Assembly (NCBI GenBank): GCA_900552095.1 | Contig: URYM01000031.1 | Coordinates: 1 to 12,345 of the forward strand | Length of the DNA stretch: 12,345 bases | From: an uncultured Blautia sp. | GTDB lineage: Bacteria; Bacillota; Clostridia; Lachnospirales; Lachnospiraceae | Direction of reading: 5' to 3' | Position numbers and translations under genes: made by a program | Shown here: in pieces, positions 1 to 7,246 of the stretch | How positions within the stretch are numbered: the stretch's first letter is position 1 | How the letters are laid out: each line of letters starts with the position of its first letter | Notes under the pieces: model-generated | Databases searched by the model: none | The model's input: only the letters and a program-made list of their open reading frames with translations | Told to the model about the DNA's origin: nothing

Positions 1-47
1 GAGATCTAGTACGGTCTCGTGGGCTCGGAGATGTGTATAAGAGACAG
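1..47 (+). other. Illumina Nextera i7 adapter remnant (non-genomic)
   Basis: Bases 1-5 (GAGAT) match the end of the P7 oligo. Bases 6-13 (CTAGTACG) sit where the 8-base i7 index belongs and match, from memory, the adapter-strand form of Nextera index N702 (read as CGTACTAG). Bases 14-28 are GTCTCGTGGGCTCGG, and bases 29-47 are the 19-base Tn5 mosaic end AGATGTGTATAAGAGACAG. Genomic sequence therefore starts at about base 48. This is library-preparation sequence retained at a contig end. It is not a natural transposon end, and no transposase is nearby. Confidence 0.98.
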
Positions 48-109
48 GTGCTATTATAACTCCATAATTTAGTGTGGTAGAGTGATAACACGAAGAAGGA
101 GAGGGTATT

Positions 110-982
110 ATGAAAAAGAAAACAGTGAGCGTGATTCTGGCGGCAGTGATGGGACTTGGTCTTCTGGCAGGCTGCGGCGGAGACAAAAAGGCAGAGGGCA
201 CCGACGCAAAGACAGAGGACAAGAAGGATGAAGCTTCTAAAGATGATGCGGAGAAAAAGGACGGAGAAGGGAAGACCTTCACCGTAGGGTTTGATGCAGA
301 GTATCCGCCCTACGGATATATGGATGACAATGGAGAATATACGGGCTTTGATCTGGAACTGGCACAGGCAGTCTGTGAACTGGAAGGCTGGGAGCTGGTA
401 AAGAAGCCGATTAACTGGGAGTCAAAAGATATGGAGCTGGATTCCGGTTCCGTAGACTGTCTCTGGAACGGATTTACCATGAATGGACGTGAGGATAAAT
501 ATACCTTCTCTGTTCCTTATGTGGATAACAGCCAGGTGATCGTGGTGGCCGAGGATTCCGGTATTGAGAAACTTACCGATCTGGCAGGAAAGACAGTAGG
601 TGTCCAGTCCGGATCTGCAGCCCTGGAACTTCTGCAGAATGAGGAGGAGGGCGGACAGAAGGCCCTGGCGGATACCTTTGGCAGCCTGAATCAGTTTGCA
701 GATTATAATGCGGCATTCACCGAGCTGCAGGCCGGGGCGCTGGATGCGCTGGCTATCGATGTTGGAGTGGCAAAATATCAGCTGAACTCCAGAGGAGAAG
801 GCTTCATGATGCTGGAGGAAGAGTTAAATACGGAACAGTACGCCATTGCATTTAAGCTGGGCAATGAGGAACTGCGGGATAAAGTAAATGAAGATCTGCA
901 GAAGCTGGCCAATGACGGAACTGTGGCTGAACTGGCAGAAAAATATGAGATCGCCGACATGGTTACCCTGAAGGCGGAATAA
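110..982 (+). CDS. polar amino acid ABC transporter, substrate-binding lipoprotein
   Basis: Extracellular, membrane-anchored binding protein (SBP family 3) that captures an amino acid and delivers it to the permease encoded next. Residues 1-22 form a lipoprotein signal peptide ending in the lipobox LLAGC, with Cys22 as the predicted lipidation site. Residues 23-55 are a highly charged Lys/Asp/Glu/Gly linker. The binding domain starts near residue 56 and shows FDAEYPPYGY (61-70), GFDLELAQAV (79-88), a GFTMNGRE segment (121-128) whose Arg127 is where this family holds the ligand carboxylate, and QSGSAALELL (166-175). Asp217 is a candidate contact to the ligand amino group. The length of 290 aa is normal with the linker. 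AAGGAG at 96-101 sits 8 bases before the ATG. The promoter is not visible because only about 60 genomic bases precede the gene. The precise amino acid (cystine, glutamine or other) cannot be read from the sequence. Confidence 0.93.
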   Translation: MKKKTVSVILAAVMGLGLLAGCGGDKKAEGTDAKTEDKKDEASKDDAEKKDGEGKTFTVGFDAEYPPYGYMDDNGEYTGFDLELAQAVCELEGWELVKKPINWESKDMELDSGSVDCLWNGFTMNGREDKYTFSVPYVDNSQVIVVAEDSGIEKLTDLAGKTVGVQSGSAALELLQNEEEGGQKALADTFGSLNQFADYNAAFTELQAGALDALAIDVGVAKYQLNSRGEGFMMLEEELNTEQYAIAFKLGNEELRDKVNEDLQKLANDGTVAELAEKYEIADMVTLKAE

Positions 983-1001
983 GAAGCGACGAAAAAGAAA
1001 A

Positions 1002-1056
1002 GGGCGGAAGCTGCTGCAAAAATAGCGTGAAAGAGCGAATGCGGCGGCTTCTGTTC
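1002..1056 (+). other. intercistronic stem-loop between binding protein and permease genes
   Basis: In RNA, bases 1007-1017 (GAAGCTGCTGC) pair with 1041-1051 (GCGGCGGCTTC) over 11 base pairs, two of them G-U. Outer pairs continue to 1002/1056 with more G-U wobbles, around a 23-base loop. No run of T follows, so it is not a canonical terminator. It ends shortly before the permease ribosome binding site (1065-1072). By inference it may protect or partly uncouple the upstream binding-protein message, which is usually needed in excess over the membrane subunits. Confidence 0.45.
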
Positions 1057-1077
1057 CTGCGTCTGGGAGGAGAACAA

Positions 1078-1725
1078 ATGAGCTTTGAAGTAATGCTGCA
1101 GCAGCTGGCAGCGGGATTTGGACAGACCTGTGCGATCTTCGCACTGACTCTGATCTTTTCCCTGCCTCTTGGGCTGCTTGTATATTTTGGGAGAAATACA
1201 AAGGTGAAACCCATCAGCTGGCTGGTGAAGATTTATATTTCCATCATGCGGGGAACTCCGCTGATGCTGCAGCTTCTGATCTGGTACTTCGGCCCCTATT
1301 ATCTCTGGGGGATGAACATTGGAGGGTACAAGTTTACAGCGATCATTGTGGGCTGTTCCGTGAATTATGCCGCATACTTTGCAGAGATCTACCGCTCCGG
1401 CATTGAGGCGATCCCGGTGGGACAGTATGAGGCGGCCCGCCTTTTAGGCTATACCAGAAGTCAGACCTTCTGCAGGATCGTGCTGCCCCAGATGATCAAA
1501 AATGTCCTTCCGTCCGTGACCAATGAGGTGATCACGCTGGTGAAGGATACTTCTCTGGTATATTCTATTTCCTATATCGAGATGTTTGCGGTGGCAAAGC
1601 AGATCGCAGCTTCTCAGACTACGGTGGTGCCATTCTTTATCGCCGGTGTATTTTACTATATCTTTAACTATGTGGTAGCTTTTATCATGGAGCGGATCGA
1701 AAAGCGGTTTAACTATTATCACTAA
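1078..1725 (+). CDS. polar amino acid ABC transporter, permease
   Basis: Inner-membrane permease of the HisM/GlnP type that forms the channel for the amino acid delivered by the preceding lipoprotein. The start at 1078 is preferred over an upstream in-frame ATG at 1027: GGGAGGAG at 1065-1072 sits just before it, and the protein then begins like the family (MSFEVMLQQL), giving 215 aa. The N-terminal extension from 1027 would be Arg-rich and would overlap the intercistronic hairpin. Hydrophobic segments lie near residues 15-37, 60-77, 86-105, 148-170 and 184-204. The family RGTPLMLQL motif is at 58-66. The EAA loop that docks on the ATPase is at 117-138 (YEAARLLGY...IVLPQ). The gap to the ATPase gene is 12 bases, so the genes are co-transcribed. 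Confidence 0.92.
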   Translation: MSFEVMLQQLAAGFGQTCAIFALTLIFSLPLGLLVYFGRNTKVKPISWLVKIYISIMRGTPLMLQLLIWYFGPYYLWGMNIGGYKFTAIIVGCSVNYAAYFAEIYRSGIEAIPVGQYEAARLLGYTRSQTFCRIVLPQMIKNVLPSVTNEVITLVKDTSLVYSISYIEMFAVAKQIAASQTTVVPFFIAGVFYYIFNYVVAFIMERIEKRFNYYH

Positions 1726-1737
1726 GGAGGAGCAGAC

Positions 1738-2499
1738 GTGAATCTGTTAGAAATGAACCATATCAAAAAAGAATTTGACGGTGTGGGAGTGATCCATGAT
1801 ATTTCTCTCGCTGTGAAAGAAGGAGAGATCCTTTCGATTATCGGTCCATCGGGAAGCGGAAAATCTACCATGCTGCGCTGCGCCACGATGCTGGAGCAGA
1901 TTGACGGCGGGGAGATCTGCTACATGGGAGAGAGGGCGGCCTGGGTGGATGAAAATGGAAAGCGCCACTATCCAAGAGGGGAGGAAGCGCGCAGGGTAGG
2001 ATCTTATTTTGGCCTGGTATTTCAGAATTACAACCTGTTTCCCCACTATTCCGTGCTGAAAAATATTACGGACGCCCCCATTCATGTGCAGAAGCGTCCG
2101 AAGGAGGAGGTCTACCGGGAAGCGAGACAGTGGCTGGCCAGGATGGGACTGGCGGATAAGGAAAAGGCATATCCCTGTCAGCTCTCCGGCGGACAGTGCC
2201 AGCGCGTGGCGATCGCCCGGGCGCTGACGCTTAATCCCAAGATCCTGTTTTTTGACGAACCCACATCAGCGCTGGATCCGGAGCTGACCGCGGAAGTATT
2301 AAAAGTAATAAAATCATTGGCGGAGCTTAATATTACCATGGTGATCGTCACTCATGAGATGGCTTTTGCCCGTGAAATTTCCGACAGGATCATCTTTATG
2401 GATCAGGGTGTGGTTGCTCTGGAAGGGACGCCGGAGCAGGTATTCCAGGCAGAACATACGCGAATGAAGGAATTTCTGGGAAAATTGAACGGGATGTGA
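1738..2499 (+). CDS. polar amino acid ABC transporter, ATP-binding protein
   Basis: Cytoplasmic ATPase of the GlnQ/HisP class that powers the importer. Walker A is GPSGSGKST (36-44), the Q-loop glutamine is Gln96 ([10 protein letters not shown]), the ABC signature is LSGGQ (149-153), Walker B is ILFFDEP (169-175) and the switch histidine is His206 (VTHE). All catalytic motifs are intact. The start is GTG. AAGGAGG at 1724-1730 overlaps the stop codon of the permease gene and lies 7 bases upstream, which suggests translational coupling. The protein is 253 aa, slightly longer than typical GlnQ. The extra residues, at about 63-83 (around [10 protein letters not shown]), lie between Walker A and the Q-loop. 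The stop codon directly abuts the next operon's promoter, and no terminator is visible between them. Confidence 0.94.
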   Translation: MNLLEMNHIKKEFDGVGVIHDISLAVKEGEILSIIGPSGSGKSTMLRCATMLEQIDGGEICYMGERAAWVDENGKRHYPRGEEARRVGSYFGLVFQNYNLFPHYSVLKNITDAPIHVQKRPKEEVYREARQWLARMGLADKEKAYPCQLSGGQCQRVAIARALTLNPKILFFDEPTSALDPELTAEVLKVIKSLAELNITMVIVTHEMAFAREISDRIIFMDQGVVALEGTPEQVFQAEHTRMKEFLGKLNGM

Positions 2500-2529
2500 T
2501 TGCTTTTTCCACTGGCGGTGTGCTACAAT
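2500..2529 (+). promoter_or_regulatory. extended -10 promoter for the riboswitch-controlled operon
   Basis: A candidate sigma-A promoter has TTGCTT at 2500-2505, an 18-base spacer, and TACAAT at 2524-2529 preceded by TGC (2521-2523), which is an extended -10 element. The -35 box is weak, but the TGn motif compensates. Transcription would start near 2536, about 40 bases before the first aptamer helix. The promoter begins directly after the stop codon of the upstream ATPase gene. Confidence 0.6.
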
Positions 2530-2576
2530 GGATTTGTGAGTTTTCACAGAACAACAGAATCCAAGATACAATACAC

Positions 2577-2736
2577 AAGGTACGCGGAGGTAATAGCCGT
2601 GTTTAATAGGGAATGCAGTGAACAATCTGCAGCAGCCCGCTTTACTGTGATAATTATGCTGTCTTCAGGATGCCACTGGCGCTTCGGGCGCTGGGAAGGC
2701 GAAGACAGTGAAGATTTCAGCCAGGAGACCTGCCTT
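2577..2736 (+). promoter_or_regulatory. cobalamin (B12) riboswitch aptamer
   Basis: Most conserved parts of the cobalamin aptamer are present in order. P1 is AAGGTA (2577-2582) pairing with TGCCTT (2731-2736). The core block is AATAGGGAA (2605-2613). A hairpin follows, TGCAG (2614-2618) with CTGCA (2627-2631), then CCCGC (2636-2640) and ACTGTGAT (2644-2651). An 8-bp helix, CTGTCTTC (2659-2666) with GAAGACAG (2701-2708), encloses an arm that opens GCCACTG (2672-2678) and closes TGGGAAGGC (2692-2700). The 3' end holds the B12 box AGCCAGGAGACCTGCC (2719-2734). In known cases cobalamin binding to this RNA switches off downstream expression, typically of B12 synthesis, corrinoid uptake or cobalt transport genes. 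Here the next genes are a Nik/Dpp-type importer and a methyltransferase. The terminator at 2833-2863 is the likely output. Confidence 0.95.
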
Positions 2737-2832
2737 ATGTATGCAATTGTTTTTTCGGTGGGGAAAAAGCGGTGCAGGGTAAAAGGCAGATTTTCAGGAG
2801 CAGAGAAAAAGGCTGCATTTATTTTGCATACG

Positions 2833-2863
2833 AAGACACTATCGGAAGGTAGTGTCTTTTTTT
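2833..2863 (+). terminator. intrinsic terminator, likely riboswitch expression platform
   Basis: AAGACACTA (2833-2841) pairs with TAGTGTCTT (2850-2858), and T2842-G2849 and C2843-G2848 can close a GGAA tetraloop. Seven T residues follow (2857-2863). It lies about 97 bases after the aptamer and 57 bases before the binding-protein start codon, where a B12-dependent transcription terminator would be expected. It would also stop readthrough from the upstream amino acid transporter operon. Confidence 0.88.
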
Positions 2864-2920
2864 CTTTCATAGGATTACATCCGATGAAACAGGTATCGAG
2901 CGAAATCAAAGGAGGAAAAC

Positions 2921-4486
2921 ATGAAGAAAAAACTGATGAGTGCAATTCTGGCGGCGGCGCTGGGGCTGTCTCTGCTGGCCGGCTGCGGACAGGAGAAGAC
3001 GGAGGAACCGAAAGCAAATGAGGAAAAGCAGATGGTTCTGGGATCTGTCCGGGACATGATCCCGGGAGAGGGGGACTGTTTCTATGTCAATCTTTCGGCC
3101 CATGTCTGGGAACCGCTGGTGGTGAACAACAATCATACGCTGGAGCCCTGCCTGGCAGAGTCCTGGGAGTACAATGATGACTGCACAGAGTGGACATTCC
3201 ATCTGGTGCAGAATGCGGAGTTTACGGATGGAGTAAAATTTAACGCAGATGTGTGCCTGCAGAACATTGAGCGCTATAAAAAAGGTCCTCTGACTTCCAC
3301 GTATACGTCTCTTAGCATTGATAAATCTTTCCCCAACCTGACCGGGATGGAGAAGGTGGACGACTATACCGTGAAATTTACCTTCGGTGAGCCGATCACT
3401 ACGCTGGATGCACTGCTGGGAGATTACGGAAGTCCCATGATCAGCCCGAACTGCTTTGACCCGGAGACGGGAGAAATCACATCCACAGTGATCGGAACAG
3501 GACGCTATATCATAGACGAGCATGTACAGGATCAGTATGCGACATTTAAGAGAAATGATAATTACTGGGGAGAAAATCCGGGCAAACTGGACAGCTATCG
3601 GGTCAACTGTATTCCGGACTCCGAGGCTCGCTATTCTGCGCTGGTATCCGGGGAGATTATGGGTCTGATGGATAACGGAGCGATTATGGTGGATACGGCA
3701 GTGAATTTAACCGAGTCAGATGATAATTTTGTAATCGAACCTACGAAGAGCCACATGACCCATTATATGTATGTGAACGGCTCCAAAGAGTATCTGGGAG
3801 ATGTGCGCCTGCGTCAGGCAATCAGCTATGCCATCGACCGGGATCTTTTAAATGAGACTCTCTACGCGGGACTCTGCTATCCGGCTTACAGTGCGCTCAG
3901 CAATCAGACTCCTCTTTATAAAGATATACAGGGGACTTATGATCTAGAGAAGGCAAAAGAACTGGCCAACGAGGTCCTTCAGGGGAAACGGCTGGAAACC
4001 ACAATGATCCTGGGACAGAGAGTGGTGGACGGCTATCCCTGTAAAGCAATGGCAGAGTATATTCAGTCAGCTCTGGCGGAGATTGGCATTGATATGAAGA
4101 TTGAGATCGTGGACAATGCGGTAAATACGGAGAGACTGAAATCCGGTGACTATGATTTCTGTCTGACGGTAACCGGATTAAACAGTGCGGATCCCTATGC
4201 GACGCTGTACAGCTGGATGGACAGCGAGGGAAGCTACGTGACGCAGTACCACTGGAATTATTCCAATGAAGAGGTGGATCAGCTGTTAGACCAGGTGCTT
4301 AATGAGAAAGATCCGGAGAAACGTGCAGAGATTTACGGCCGTCTGCAGGAAATCTCCGCAGAAGAGCTGCCGGTGATCCCGCTTCTTTACTATGTAAATG
4401 TAAATATTCATAATAAGGCAGTTACCGGATATACATCAGAACTGTTTGACGGGGTAAGCATTCCTACCCTGGAGTGGGCGCAGTAA
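2921..4486 (+). CDS. Nik/Dpp-type ABC transporter, substrate-binding lipoprotein (B12-regulated)
   Basis: Extracellular solute-binding lipoprotein of SBP family 5 (NikA/DppA/OppA group). The signal peptide ends in LLAGC with Cys22 as lipid anchor. AAAGGAGG (2908-2915) lies 5 bases before the ATG. Family landmarks are VWEPLVVNN (62-70), LAESWE (79-84), WTFHL (91-95), IGTGRY (191-196), NYWGE (214-218) and RLRQAISYAIDR (296-307). At 521 aa it fits the family. By eye it resembles NikA along its length, including IPDSEARYSAL (231-241). Against E. coli NikA as I remember it, the nickel-site residues (Arg137, Trp398, Tyr402, His416) are not kept: the TGLNSADPY stretch (418-426) replaces the one holding Trp398 and Tyr402. 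The ligand is therefore probably not the one NikA binds. The riboswitch points to cobalt, a cobalt chelate or a corrinoid. A peptide remains possible. Confidence 0.9.
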   Translation: MKKKLMSAILAAALGLSLLAGCGQEKTEEPKANEEKQMVLGSVRDMIPGEGDCFYVNLSAHVWEPLVVNNNHTLEPCLAESWEYNDDCTEWTFHLVQNAEFTDGVKFNADVCLQNIERYKKGPLTSTYTSLSIDKSFPNLTGMEKVDDYTVKFTFGEPITTLDALLGDYGSPMISPNCFDPETGEITSTVIGTGRYIIDEHVQDQYATFKRNDNYWGENPGKLDSYRVNCIPDSEARYSALVSGEIMGLMDNGAIMVDTAVNLTESDDNFVIEPTKSHMTHYMYVNGSKEYLGDVRLRQAISYAIDRDLLNETLYAGLCYPAYSALSNQTPLYKDIQGTYDLEKAKELANEVLQGKRLETTMILGQRVVDGYPCKAMAEYIQSALAEIGIDMKIEIVDNAVNTERLKSGDYDFCLTVTGLNSADPYATLYSWMDSEGSYVTQYHWNYSNEEVDQLLDQVLNEKDPEKRAEIYGRLQEISAEELPVIPLLYYVNVNIHNKAVTGYTSELFDGVSIPTLEWAQ

Positions 4487-4494
4487 AAGCGCCC
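4476..4494 (+). other. short GC-rich hairpin across the binding-protein stop codon
   Basis: GGGCGC (4476-4481) pairs with GCGCCC (4489-4494) around a 7-base loop that contains the stop codon. TTCCCC follows rather than a T-run, so full termination is unlikely. It lies between a binding-protein gene and its permease gene, as does the hairpin at 1002-1056 in the amino acid operon. A role in message stability or partial attenuation is inferred. Confidence 0.45.
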
Positions 4495-4522
4495 TTCCCC
4501 GGCCGGGATGAGAGGAAAAAGG

Positions 4523-5473
4523 ATGGAAATTATAAAATATATAGGGAAAAAACTTCTTACACTGATCCCGGTATTATTCGGAATTACGGTGCTGGCTTTC
4601 GTTTTGGGAGTCAGCGCCCCGGGGGATCCGGTGGAAGCAATCTTAAATCCGGATGGAACGCAGATCGTCAGCGAACGGGACTATGCCATTGTGCGGGAGC
4701 GCCTGGGACTTGACGATCCCATACCGGTGCAATATGTAAAATGGCTGAAAAATGCAGTGAGCGGTGAATTTGGACGCTCTTTTTTTACGAACAAAGAAAT
4801 TGAAGATCAGATTGCATACCGTCTGCCTTATACCGTGAAGCTGGCCTGTTTCGGGATGGCGCTCACGGTTCTTTTCGGGATTGGAGGAGGGCTTCTTATG
4901 GCAGTCTGCCGGGACACCTGGGTGGATCATCTGCTCCGCACAGTCAGTACCCTCTTTTTGTCAGTCCCGGGATTTTGGCTTGCGATCCTCATGATCCTGA
5001 TTTTCTGTGAACAGCTCCACTGGCTTCCCACCAGCGGGCTTCACGGTTTTTTGTCGTATATCATGCCGGGAATCACTGTATCTGTCTCAACAATAGGGGT
5101 CTGTGCCCGCCTGACTAGGACATCGGTGCTGGATGAGATTGGGAGGCAGTATGTGACGGTGGCCAGTGCAAAAGGGATGAAAGCCCGGATGGTTACGCTG
5201 CGTCATGCTTTCCGCAATTCCCTGATCCCGATCACCACATTTTTGGGGAATTATTTTGCGGGAATCCTGGGAGGCTCTTCGGTGGCGGAGGTGATTTTCA
5301 ACATTCCGGGAATCGGCAATTATGCTGTTTCTGCCGTGCAGTCCCGGGATTATCTGGTTGTACAGGCGTATGTACTTTTTACCGGTCTGGTGTACGTGGT
5401 GATGAATCTGGTCATTGACCTTTTATATCTGGTGATTAATCCGAAGATACGGGTGGGGGAGAAGGCAGGATGA
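4523..5473 (+). CDS. Nik/Dpp-type ABC transporter, permease 1 (NikB/DppB-like)
   Basis: First of two inner-membrane channel subunits. The start at 4523 is preferred over an in-frame ATG at 4508: AGAGGA (4511-4516) gives it proper spacing, and the protein then begins MEIIKYIGKKLLTLIPV as NikB/DppB proteins do, at 316 aa against about 314 for NikB. Segments include TM1 (10-31), the post-TM1 SAPGDP motif (31-36), WLKNAVSGEFGRSF (74-87), hydrophobic spans near 104-128, 138-162, 178-197 and 280-304, and the EAA-type cytoplasmic loop around 204-236 (SAKGM, HAFRNSLIP), which contacts an ATPase. The stop overlaps the next start (ATGA at 5470-5473), indicating translational coupling. It should pair with the permease encoded next to form the heterodimeric channel. 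Confidence 0.92.
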   Translation: MEIIKYIGKKLLTLIPVLFGITVLAFVLGVSAPGDPVEAILNPDGTQIVSERDYAIVRERLGLDDPIPVQYVKWLKNAVSGEFGRSFFTNKEIEDQIAYRLPYTVKLACFGMALTVLFGIGGGLLMAVCRDTWVDHLLRTVSTLFLSVPGFWLAILMILIFCEQLHWLPTSGLHGFLSYIMPGITVSVSTIGVCARLTRTSVLDEIGRQYVTVASAKGMKARMVTLRHAFRNSLIPITTFLGNYFAGILGGSSVAEVIFNIPGIGNYAVSAVQSRDYLVVQAYVLFTGLVYVVMNLVIDLLYLVINPKIRVGEKAG

Positions 5474-6294
5474 AGAAAAAAATGAAGATGGGCACGATTC
5501 TGGCTTTTGCCGTGCTGGGGATGATTCTGCTTATGAGTATTCTGGCACCCCTTATTGCCCCTTATGATCCGTTAAAGATTGATATGGCCAATGCTCTGGA
5601 GGGGCCCAGCCGGGAACATCTGCTGGGAACGGATAATATCGGGCGGGATCTTCTGAGCAGAGTGATCTATGGGGGCCGCCAGTCCATGGTGCTGGCTGCA
5701 GTGGCAACCAGCCTTTCCCTGGCTCTCGGCTGCCTCATTGGTATGGTAGCCGGATATTTCGGCGGATGGGTGGATCTGGTGATCACATCCATTTCCAATA
5801 TTTTTCAGGGGCTTCCCGGCATGACGATGATGATCGCCATTGCCGGACTGATGGGAAGCGGGGTAGAAAGCATGCTCCTGGCGCTTGTTCTTACTTCCTG
5901 GGTGAGTTTTTCCCGTCTGGTCAGGGGAGAAGTGATGAAGCTGAAGGAAGAAGCTTTTGTGGAAGGACTGCGGGGACTGGGGGCAGGTCATATCCGGATT
6001 CTTTTCTGCCATGTGGCGCCGAATCTGATCAGCAGCATAGTGATTATTTTTGCCACGAGGATCGCCAGTTCCATTCTGTCTGTGGCGTCCTTAAGTTTTC
6101 TGGGGCTGGGGCTTCAGCCGCCGGCACCGGACTGGGGCGTGATGATCAGCGATGCCCGGATGTACTACCGGAGCAGCCCGCTTCTGGCAATTGCGCCGGG
6201 GGTATGTATCGTACTTTTGTCCCTGAGCATTAATGTGATTGCAGATTGGCTGAGAGACTGTTTCGATGTGCGGCGTGACAGTATAAAGGAGTGA
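5470..6294 (+). CDS. Nik/Dpp-type ABC transporter, permease 2 (NikC/DppC-like)
   Basis: Second channel subunit, 274 aa (NikC is about 277). The N-terminal membrane segment spans roughly 8-30 and is followed by LAPLIAPYDP. The family motif LLGTDNIGRDLLSR is at 51-64. Further hydrophobic spans are near 72-96, 116-130, 134-148, 187-212 and 238-256. The EAA loop is at about 160-185 (EEAFVEGLRGLGAGHI, then HVAPN). The C-terminal APDWGVMI motif (219-226) is typical of DppC/NikC. Translation is coupled to the previous gene through an ATGA overlap. The gap to the next ATPase gene is 7 bases. Nothing in the sequence fixes the substrate. Confidence 0.92.
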   Translation: MKKKMKMGTILAFAVLGMILLMSILAPLIAPYDPLKIDMANALEGPSREHLLGTDNIGRDLLSRVIYGGRQSMVLAAVATSLSLALGCLIGMVAGYFGGWVDLVITSISNIFQGLPGMTMMIAIAGLMGSGVESMLLALVLTSWVSFSRLVRGEVMKLKEEAFVEGLRGLGAGHIRILFCHVAPNLISSIVIIFATRIASSILSVASLSFLGLGLQPPAPDWGVMISDARMYYRSSPLLAIAPGVCIVLLSLSINVIADWLRDCFDVRRDSIKE

Positions 6295-6301
6295 GGCGAA
6301 A

Positions 6302-7246
6302 ATGGGAAAAGATATTCGGGTGGAACATTTTAATGTCTGCTTTCAGACTGCTCTGGGGCCGGTTCACGCGGTGCGGGATGCCAGCACGGTGTTCGAGAGC
6401 GGAAAAGTGACGGGAATGATCGGGGAGAGCGGAAGTGGAAAGTCTGTTCTCGGCATGGGAATCCTGAAACTTCTGGCGGCCAATGCTTACACGGAAGGCA
6501 GCTGCTGGTACGGGGAGGATGAGATCAGCAGCTGGAGTGAAAAACAGATGGAAGGACTGCGGGGCGATCAGATTGCCCTGATCCCGCAGAACCCGGCGGA
6601 GGCGCTGGATCCGGTCATCCGGATTAAAAAGCAGCTGATCGAGGCAGTTACCGTTCACGGCAAAGGAAAAAGACAGGAGGCAGAGGCACAGTATGAGCGG
6701 CTTATGAAGCGGTTTGGTTTTCCGGACAGCGGGACGATAGGGAGGAAATATTCCTTTCAGCTAAGCGGCGGAATGAACCAGAGAGTCATTTCTGTGCTGG
6801 GCCTTATGAACCGGCCGGAGTGGGTGATTGCGGACGAACCGACCAAGGGGCTGGATGCCATTTTGCGCCGGCAGGTCTTTCAGGTTCTGCGGGAGATCGC
6901 AAAGCGGGATACGAAGAGTATGATTGTGATTACCCATGATGTTATGCTGGCGGGAAGGCTCTGCCAGAAACTGCTGGTGCTCTATAAAGGAGAGATTCTG
7001 GAGCAGGGGGACACGGATAAGATTATGGAAGATCCGCTTCATCCTTATACCCGGGGACTGATCGGCGCACTGCCCTCCAGGGGAATGAAGCCGATCCCCC
7101 TTCCGGCAAAAGAGAGGGAGGGAAAGGAGGCGGGCTGTGTTTTTTATCCCCGATGTGAGCGGGCCTGCCCGCGGTGTGCAGAAGAAAAGCCGGGAGACTT
7201 CCTGTGTGGAGACGGCCGGAAAGTGAGGTGCTTTCTTTATGCTTAA
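6302..7246 (+). CDS. Nik/Dpp-type ABC transporter, ATP-binding protein 1 (DppD/NikD-like)
   Basis: First of two cytoplasmic ATPases that drive the importer, 314 aa. Walker A is GESGSGKS (41-48), the Q-loop is Gln96 (IPQNPAEALDP), the signature is LSGGM (154-158), Walker B is WVIADEP (174-180) and the switch His is His212. The C-terminal oligopeptide-transporter domain begins at HPYTRGLIGALP (247-258) and carries six cysteines (279, 285, 289, 292, 302, 310). Some DppD-type proteins use the equivalent cysteines for an iron-sulfur cluster, so one is possible here; this is from family knowledge and not shown by the sequence alone. AAAGGAG at 6285-6291, at the end of the permease gene, is the ribosome binding site. 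The 3' end overlaps the next gene by 8 bases. Confidence 0.93.
   Translation: MGKDIRVEHFNVCFQTALGPVHAVRDASTVFESGKVTGMIGESGSGKSVLGMGILKLLAANAYTEGSCWYGEDEISSWSEKQMEGLRGDQIALIPQNPAEALDPVIRIKKQLIEAVTVHGKGKRQEAEAQYERLMKRFGFPDSGTIGRKYSFQLSGGMNQRVISVLGLMNRPEWVIADEPTKGLDAILRRQVFQVLREIAKRDTKSMIVITHDVMLAGRLCQKLLVLYKGEILEQGDTDKIMEDPLHPYTRGLIGALPSRGMKPIPLPAKEREGKEAGCVFYPRCERACPRCAEEKPGDFLCGDGRKVRCFLYA

Noticed and set aside
29..47. Tn5-type mosaic end as evidence of a natural transposon
   Set aside because: It is contiguous with the Nextera index and primer sequence, so it comes from library preparation.
1027..1077. Upstream in-frame start for the amino acid permease
   Set aside because: No ribosome binding site precedes it. 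It would add an Arg-rich, non-conserved extension, and it lies within an intercistronic stem-loop.
2500..3021. Open frame of 173 codons across the leader and the start of the binding-protein gene
   Set aside because: It covers the promoter, riboswitch aptamer and terminator and overlaps the real gene start out of frame. It has no ribosome binding site, and its product resembles no protein I know.
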